NCBI RefSeq assembly: GCF_948329515.1
Contig: NZ_CAOJCN010000012.1
Coordinates: 155,385-219,384 of the forward strand
DNA: 64,000 nucleotides
DNA from: Cohnella rhizoplanae
GTDB taxonomy: Bacteria; Bacillota; Bacilli; Paenibacillales; Paenibacillaceae
Direction of reading: 5' to 3'
This document shows, piece by piece, positions 58,886 to 64,000 of the stretch. Position numbers and translations under genes: made by a program. Numbering within the stretch: the stretch's first letter is position 1; the number at the start of each line of letters is the position of its first letter. The notes under the pieces were generated by a model. The model made no database searches and had not been told where the DNA came from. It saw nothing but the letters and a program-made list of their open reading frames with translations.

Positions 58886-60499
58886 TCAGTGATTCACGAG
58901 CCCGAGCGCCTCGCGGGGCGCCTCGGGGGGGAACTCGCTCTGCGACATCCCGAGCAGCGCATAGCGGATGCTGTCGATGAGCGCCTCCCAGCTCGCTTCG
59001 ATGACGTTGGAGGAGACGCCGACCGTGCTCCAGCTGTCCTTGAAGTCCGTAGATTCGATCAGCACGCGGACCTTGGAGGCCGTCATTTCCTTGTCGTCCA
59101 GTACGCGGACCTTGTAGTCGGACAGGTGAATATCCTGGATCCCGGGATAATATTGCGACAGCGCCTTGCGTAGCGCGTTATCCAGCGCGTTGACCGGACC
59201 GTTGCCTTCGGCGGCCGTATACACCTGCTGTCCGCCCACGTTCAGCTTGACGATCGCTTCGGTCTGGGCGCCCGCTTTGGACTTTTCGACCAGGATCTTG
59301 AACGATTCCACCGAGAAAACCTCGACGATATCGCTGTAAGCGTCCCGAAGCAGCAGCTCCAGCGAAGCGTCGGCGCCCTCGAACTGATAGCCCTCGTGCT
59401 CGAGCTGCTTGATCCGATCGATGACGCCCTTCGTTTTGGCGCTGTCGGAGGTGATGTCGAGTCCCATCTCCTGCGCCTTGGACAGAATGTTGCTCTGTCC
59501 GGCGAGCTCGGATACGAGGACGCGTTGCTTGTTGCCGACCAGATCCGGGGAGATATGCTCGTAGGTCTTGGAGTCCTTCAGAATCGCGGAGACGTGGATG
59601 CCGCCCTTGTGGGCAAATGCGGCCGTGCCGACGTACGGTTGATTGACCGGCATCGTGACGTTCGCGATCTCGCTGACGTAGCGCGATACGGACGTCAGGG
59701 AGCGGAGCTGATCCTCGGAGACGACCGAGTAACCGAGTTTCAGCTGCAGCGTCGGCAGGATCGAGCTGAGGTTCGCGTTGCCGCAGCGCTCTCCGTAGCC
59801 GTTGATCGTGCCCTGGACTTGACGGGCGCCGGCCGCGACCGCGGCAAGCGTGTTGGCCACCGCGAGCTCGCAGTCGTTGTGCGTATGGATGCCGATCGGA
59901 GCCTTCACCTCGGCGGTCACGCGGGATACGATCTCCGAGATCTCGCCAGGCAGCGTCCCGCCGTTGGTGTCGCACAGCACGATCCAGTCGGCGCCCGCTT
60001 CGCGGGCGCGCGTGAGCGCGGCCAGCGCGTATTCGGGGTTCGCCTTGTACCCGTCGAAGAAATGCTCCGAATCGAAGATCGCCTCGAGTCCGTGACGCTT
60101 GAGGAAGGCGATCGACTCGCCGATCATGGCGAGGTTCTCTTCGAGCGACGTCTGCAGGGCAGTATGGACATGGAAATCCCAAGTCTTGCCGACGAGCGTC
60201 GCGGCCTTGGCGCCGGATTCGATCAGGTTCAACAGGTTGACGTCCTGCTCGCAGACGCTATTCTTGCGGCGGGTGCTGCCGAAGGCGGTCAGCTTGGACT
60301 GAAGATTCAGCTCGCGGGCGCGCCGGAAAAATTCGATGTCCTTGCTGTTGCTGCCGGGGTTGCCGCCTTCAATATAATGAACGCCCAGGGCATCCAGCCT
60401 CAAGGCGATCTTGAGCTTATCCTCGGCGGTCAGGCTGATGCCTTCGCCCTGCGTGCCGTCGCGAAGCGTCGTATCAAAGATGCTGATGGATGGGGTCAT
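58886..60499 (-). CDS. cimA: (R)-citramalate synthase CimA
   Basis: A 537-residue enzyme of the DRE-TIM family that condenses acetyl-CoA with pyruvate to citramalate, an isoleucine precursor. The start SIFDTTLRDGTQGEGISL carries the catalytic DTTLRDG; GTINGYGERCGNANLSS near 237 and HKGGIHVSAI near 308 are present; a LeuA dimer regulatory domain (about 400-510) gives feedback by Ile. CimA differs from isopropylmalate synthase by the GQGEGIS form. ATG 60499 has GGGAGGT 11 bases upstream. No other ilv/leu gene is near, so the route here is a scattered one. Confidence 0.93.
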   Translation of the reverse strand: MTPSISIFDTTLRDGTQGEGISLTAEDKLKIALRLDALGVHYIEGGNPGSNSKDIEFFRRARELNLQSKLTAFGSTRRKNSVCEQDVNLLNLIESGAKAATLVGKTWDFHVHTALQTSLEENLAMIGESIAFLKRHGLEAIFDSEHFFDGYKANPEYALAALTRAREAGADWIVLCDTNGGTLPGEISEIVSRVTAEVKAPIGIHTHNDCELAVANTLAAVAAGARQVQGTINGYGERCGNANLSSILPTLQLKLGYSVVSEDQLRSLTSVSRYVSEIANVTMPVNQPYVGTAAFAHKGGIHVSAILKDSKTYEHISPDLVGNKQRVLVSELAGQSNILSKAQEMGLDITSDSAKTKGVIDRIKQLEHEGYQFEGADASLELLLRDAYSDIVEVFSVESFKILVEKSKAGAQTEAIVKLNVGGQQVYTAAEGNGPVNALDNALRKALSQYYPGIQDIHLSDYKVRVLDDKEMTASKVRVLIESTDFKDSWSTVGVSSNVIEASWEALIDSIRYALLGMSQSEFPPEAPREALGLVNH

Positions 60500-60611
60500 G
60501 GATAACGGGTACCTCCCAAATACGTAAATAGCCAATCGACGATTATTCTAATTATTATAACATGGCCCGCACCGATTTGTAGAGGGAGGAATGCCGGAGC
60601 GGCCAGGCCGG

Positions 60612-60640
60612 ATGACCGAAGACGCTTCGCGTATTATAAT
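60612..60640 (+). promoter_or_regulatory. Likely promoter of dinB
   Basis: ATGACC (60612-60617), a 17-bp spacer and TATAAT (60635-60640). No LexA box (CGAACN4GTTCG) is seen, so SOS control is not supported by this sequence. On the minus strand TGTTATAAT near 60562-60554 looks like the cimA extended -10. Confidence 0.6.
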
Positions 60641-60679
60641 GAAGAAAGCCGAAGGATGCATGCGAGGAGAATGAACGAG

Positions 60680-61963
60680 ATGGATGGCGCTGCCCGCGAG
60701 AAGCGCGGAAGGATTATTTTGCATATGGACATGAACGCCTTCTACTGCTCGGTCCATGCGGCGGAACAACCCGAGCTGTACAGAGGCAAGCCGACGGCGG
60801 TCGCGGGCAGCGTAGAGCTGCGCAAAGGCATCGTCGTCACCAGCTCCTACGAAGCGCGCGCGCGGGGCGTGAAGACCGGCATGACCGTCAGGCAGGCAGA
60901 GAGACTATGTCCCGAGCTGATCCTGATCTCGCCCGACTTCGACCTCTACAGGCACTACTCGCGCGGCTTCCGCCGCATCGCCGGCGCGTACACGCCTCAG
61001 ATCGAGTCGGTATCGATCGACGAGTGCTTCCTGGACATCACCGGCAGCTCCCAGTTCGGCACCGCGATCGAGATCGCGGAGGCGATCCGGCGCAGGGTGA
61101 AGGAGGAGCTCGGGCTGCCTTGCTCGATCGGCATCGGTCCCAACAAGCTGCTGGCCAAGATGGGCTCGGACATGCGCAAGCCGGACGCCGTCACCGTCGT
61201 GCGACGCCGGGACGTGCCCAAGCTGCTATGGGATAAGCCCTGCCAAACGTTGTATGGAATCGGCGGCAAAACTGCGGATAAGCTATTGAGGATGAACATC
61301 CGGACGATCGGCGAACTGGCCGCGGCGGACGAGAAGCTGCTCAAGGACAAATTCGGCGTTTACGGCGCCTGGATGAAGCGCGCGGCGCACGGGCTGGACG
61401 ATTCGCCCGTAGAGCCGGTACGCGAGGCTGCCAAGTCAGTCGGGCATACGACGACGCTGCCGGCCGATCTGACCAAGCGCGAAGAGTTCCGGCGCGTCCT
61501 GCTGAATCTGGCCGATCAGACCGCGCGCCGGCTCAGGCGCGAAGGCATGATGTGCAGGGCCGTGCAGATAACGATCCGGGATCCGGACATGAAGACGATC
61601 ACGCGCTCCCATACGGTCGACGTGCCGACGGAGAGCGCCGAAGACGTATACAAGGTCGCTTGCAAGCTCATGGACGCAAACTGGCGCGAAGGCCAGCCGG
61701 TCCGGCTGCTGGGCATAACGCTCCAGAGCCTTTCCCCCAAGACGGAGACGCCGGTCCAGCTCGATCTTTTCGAATACGAAGAGGCGCCGCGGAAGGCGCA
61801 GCTCGTAACCGTCCTCGACAGGCTGCGGGACAAGTTCGGGGAGAGCGCCGTGCTCACGGCGGGCATGCTGACAGACGATCCTTCGGCCTTGATTCGCAAC
61901 AAGAAAATACGGGGAACGTCGCTCCAGACAGATTTTTTACGGGAGCGGGAGGACGGCGAATAG
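60680..61963 (+). CDS. dinB: DNA polymerase IV (DinB, Y family)
   Basis: A 427-residue translesion polymerase. The N-terminal catalytic Asp lies in HMDMNAFYCSVHAAEQP (near residue 16); the second acidic pair is in SVSIDECFLDITGSS (near 112); the little-finger domain fills residues 240-350. The beta-clamp motif VQLDLF lies near residue 361. I chose the second ATG, 60680, since it is ten bases after GAGGAG whereas the first ATG is one base from it. It is divergent from cimA. Confidence 0.95.
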   Translation: MDGAAREKRGRIILHMDMNAFYCSVHAAEQPELYRGKPTAVAGSVELRKGIVVTSSYEARARGVKTGMTVRQAERLCPELILISPDFDLYRHYSRGFRRIAGAYTPQIESVSIDECFLDITGSSQFGTAIEIAEAIRRRVKEELGLPCSIGIGPNKLLAKMGSDMRKPDAVTVVRRRDVPKLLWDKPCQTLYGIGGKTADKLLRMNIRTIGELAAADEKLLKDKFGVYGAWMKRAAHGLDDSPVEPVREAAKSVGHTTTLPADLTKREEFRRVLLNLADQTARRLRREGMMCRAVQITIRDPDMKTITRSHTVDVPTESAEDVYKVACKLMDANWREGQPVRLLGITLQSLSPKTETPVQLDLFEYEEAPRKAQLVTVLDRLRDKFGESAVLTAGMLTDDPSALIRNKKIRGTSLQTDFLREREDGE

Positions 61964-62008
61964 CGCCGTTATAAGGCAAAGCTATCGCCCGCTATTCCTT
62001 ATTTTTAT

Positions 62009-62037
62009 TTGAAAACCGCGGTCTTTTGTATTATATT
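62009..62037 (+). promoter_or_regulatory. Promoter of the ferredoxin gene
   Basis: TTGAAA (62009-62014), a 17-bp spacer and TATATT (62032-62037), about 63 bases before the ferredoxin ATG. Upstream 45 bases are AT-rich and hold no gene. Confidence 0.7.
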
Positions 62038-62106
62038 TGGATTTAACCGGCGACGTATCCGCGTATAGCAAGCGGGATTGACTTTTTTAGGAGGCTTATC
62101 ATAATT

Positions 62107-62343
62107 ATGGCTAAATTTACGTATGTCGATAAAGACACTTGTATCGCGTGCGGCGCTTGCGGCGCCACTGCCCCCGATATTTACGATTATGACGACGAAG
62201 GACTGGCCGAGGTCATCTTCAAGGGCGACGCCAATCACGGCAACACCGAGATTCCCGAAGAACTGTACGACGATCTGCAGGACGCATCCGACGGATGCCC
62301 GACGGATTCGATCCAGATCGCCGACGAGCCGTTCAATATGTAG
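62107..62343 (+). CDS. fer: [4Fe-4S] ferredoxin (Fer)
   Basis: A 78-residue acidic ferredoxin. Cluster ligands are C15, C18 and C21 in TCIACGACGATAPD with the fourth Cys near residue 63 in DGCPTDSIQI, as in the 4Fe Bacillus ferredoxin (82 residues) that lacks the second cluster. The AGGAGG site is 12 bases from the ATG. The YumC-like reductase at 29341 is a plausible electron donor. A terminator closes the single gene. Confidence 0.94.
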   Translation: MAKFTYVDKDTCIACGACGATAPDIYDYDDEGLAEVIFKGDANHGNTEIPEELYDDLQDASDGCPTDSIQIADEPFNM

Positions 62344-62364
62344 TGAGTTGTTCCAATACGTCAG

Positions 62365-62400
62365 CCTTCTCGCGGCCGCCCGGCCGGGGAAGGTTTTTTT
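62365..62400 (+). terminator. Intrinsic terminator of the ferredoxin gene
   Basis: CCTTC and GAAGG (62365-62369 and 62389-62393) enclose a GGCC/GGCC inner stem; seven T residues follow from 62394. Confidence 0.85.
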
Positions 62401-62491
62401 GTGCGTTTTTTTGACAAATTTTGAACAATATCGACCCGGATTCAAGTATACTAGCTTTAATGCTGCCCAGATAGAAAAGGTAGGGGAACCG

Positions 62492-64000
62492 GTGAGAGAG
62501 AAAATCAAAAGGTTGGCCATCGTCATGAATGCGCTGCTGCTGGTCGCGCTGTTTTTCGCGCACAATGAACGGTGGCTCAGCCGTCTCGACAACATGCTGT
62601 ACGATTACAATATGAAGCAGGCCGCGGGCCAGCCCCCGAAGGATGTCGTCGTCGTCGCGATCGACAACGATTCGCTGGCCGAGCTCGGACGATTTCCTTG
62701 GGATCGAGCCGTATACGCGCCCTTCCTCGACATGCTTAATCAGCCGGGCGGCGAGCCCAAGGCCATCGGTTTCGACATCACGTTCAACGAGGAGACCGAG
62801 GCGGACAGCGACCAGGCGTTCGCGGACGCGCTCGCTGCATACGACAACGTGATCCTGCCCGTCATCGGCGTTACCGAAGGCGACGTGTTCGGCGAGACGG
62901 TCGCGAGGCCTGACGCGCTGCTACAGGCCTACCGCATGGACGGACCGCTGCCGCAGTTCGCCGAGCGCGCGAAGCTGGCGAATATCAACCGGGTAGCGAG
63001 TCCCGACGGCGTTATCCGCCAGACTTGGCTGAAAATTCAGGACAAGGACGGCAACGTCTATCCCTCGCTCGCCTACCAGGCGGCGGCGATGGCCGGGGCG
63101 GACTTGTCGGAGTATGACGGAATGACGGACCCGGGCAAAATTTTCGAGAAAAACAATGCCGTCGCCAAAAATACGATCACCATCGATTACCAGCTGAATA
63201 CGGAGGACGTGACGACCGTATCGTTCAGCAGGGTGCTTAACGGCGAGATCGATCCGAGCGTCTTCAAGGACTCCGTCGTGCTGATCGGCTTCACGGCGGT
63301 CGGCTTGTCGGACGATTCGGGACAGGACAGCGGGACGACGCCGATCGAGAAAAAAATGCAGCTCGTCTACGTGCACGCGAATATCGTGAACCAACTGCTA
63401 AGCGGCACGTCCGTAAGCTATGCGCCTGCCTGGGCGATCTGGTTGGGCGGTCTCGTCCTTTTCCTCCTCTTTATCCTGCTTCCTTGGCGGCTCAAGAACA
63501 TTTACTCGATCCTTCTGTTCCTCGCAGTCGCGGCCGGGCTCGTGTACGGCCAGATGCTCGCATACGGCGCCTACAAGATACAGATCGGCGTCGTCGATAC
63601 GATCCTGGCGGTGACGCTCGCGTATCTGACCAACGTATCGCTCAAGTCGTATCTCGAGAGCGCGCAGAAGCACTTTGTCACGAGGCAGTTCGGTCGGTAC
63701 ATATCCCCCGATCTGGTCAAGCAGATCGTCTCGGAGGATATCGATATTAAGCTAGGCGGCGATTCCAAGACGATCACCGTTCTGTTCCTGGACATCCGGG
63801 GCTTCACGCCGCTGTCCGAGAAGCTGTCTCCGCCGGAGCTGGTCGACACGCTTAACACGATGTTCAACATGATCACCGAGACCACGCTCACGAACCGGGG
63901 CACGATCGACAAGTTTATCGGAGACGCGGCGATGATTCTGTTCGGCGCCCCGCTGGACGTCGAAGAACACGAACGCCTCGCCGTGAAGACGGCCTACGAG
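62492..64000 (+). CDS. CHASE2-domain class III adenylate cyclase, N-terminal 503 codons (truncated by window)
   Basis: The frame is open without a stop from GTG 62492 to the window edge. A short N-terminal helix (NALLLVALFFAHNERW) is followed by an extracellular CHASE2 sensor (VVVVAIDNDSLAELGRFPWD), then three helices (about residues 312-390), and the cyclase domain starting KHFVTRQFGRYISPDLV near 392. Metal-binding Asp residues lie in FLDIRGFTPLSE near 433 and DKFIGDAAMILFGAP near 470; the Lys of DKF marks adenylate rather than guanylate substrate. GTG follows AGGGGAACC. A TATACT at 62447 may be part of its promoter. Confidence 0.93.
   Translation, partial: MREKIKRLAIVMNALLLVALFFAHNERWLSRLDNMLYDYNMKQAAGQPPKDVVVVAIDNDSLAELGRFPWDRAVYAPFLDMLNQPGGEPKAIGFDITFNEETEADSDQAFADALAAYDNVILPVIGVTEGDVFGETVARPDALLQAYRMDGPLPQFAERAKLANINRVASPDGVIRQTWLKIQDKDGNVYPSLAYQAAAMAGADLSEYDGMTDPGKIFEKNNAVAKNTITIDYQLNTEDVTTVSFSRVLNGEIDPSVFKDSVVLIGFTAVGLSDDSGQDSGTTPIEKKMQLVYVHANIVNQLLSGTSVSYAPAWAIWLGGLVLFLLFILLPWRLKNIYSILLFLAVAAGLVYGQMLAYGAYKIQIGVVDTILAVTLAYLTNVSLKSYLESAQKHFVTRQFGRYISPDLVKQIVSEDIDIKLGGDSKTITVLFLDIRGFTPLSEKLSPPELVDTLNTMFNMITETTLTNRGTIDKFIGDAAMILFGAPLDVEEHERLAVKTAYE

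Noticed and set aside
62411..62452. TTGACA (62411) with TATACT (62447) as the cyclase promoter
   Set aside because: Spacing is 30 bp, and 20 bp from the alternative TTGAAC; neither is acceptable for sigma-A without an activator.

Overview
The window reads as chromosome from a high-GC, endospore-forming Firmicute, most likely Paenibacillaceae (Cohnella or a close relative). The gene order ruvC-ruvA-ruvB-(SpoIID-like)-queA-tgt-yajC, then spoVB, a ComN-like gene, secD-secF, recJ, apt, relA, dtd, hisS-aspS, tcdA and rarA follows the Bacillus/Paenibacillus backbone. Spore genes (spoVB, a SpoIID/LytB-domain protein, CotH), a 6S RNA, a T-box leader and frequent GTG/TTG starts with strong Shine-Dalgarno sites fit the same group. 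I see no prophage, complete insertion sequence, CRISPR array, rRNA or tRNA.

Layout. 1-6942: Holliday-junction genes, a DCC protein, a SpoIID-like protein, queuosine genes (queA, tgt) and yajC. 7034-10866: membrane proteins (PAP2, TIGR04086, DUF421, SpoVB). 11074-17696: ComN-like regulator, secDF from its own promoter, a cation diffusion facilitator, recJ, apt. 17697-26030: an envelope-stress-like module with two complete two-component systems flanking a MacAB-type efflux operon. 26047-29340: relA, dtd and a small gene. 29341-34880: a ferredoxin-NADP reductase-like gene behind a Fur box, divergent from the T-box-controlled hisS-aspS operon and tcdA. 35124-36987: a CotG-like low-complexity protein and a CotH kinase, separated by a small array of palindromic repeats. 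37084-45312: rarA, a CNNM/CBS transporter, an MFS-MATE pair, a DUF2600 terpene synthase and pfkA. 45441-54000: a secreted glycoside-hydrolase-like protein, cshA, a YesL-like protein, 6S RNA, a DUF1499 protein, tpx, rhomboid, LysR, YugP and MerR. 54250-64000: amt behind a GlnR/TnrA operator, a DUF294 nucleotidyltransferase with a DEDDh exonuclease, a JAMM protease, a ResA-like thioredoxin, cimA, dinB, ferredoxin and a CHASE2 adenylate cyclase cut by the window edge.

The strongest new signal is regulatory. The promoters of the first two-component system (about 17879-17932) and of the efflux operon (about 20328-20381) share one architecture: four TTCAKC-like hexamers spaced exactly 11 bp apart, with the last one starting 15 bp before the -10 box. 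This is the layout of an OmpR/PhoB-family activator site and suggests a small regulon tying sensor and pump together. Other points worth a second look are the CotG/CotH pair with its repeat array, the DUF294-exonuclease pair behind amt, the structured DNA upstream of cshA, a 39-bp duplicated element at 17781-17870, and an unresolved T-box specifier in front of hisS-aspS.
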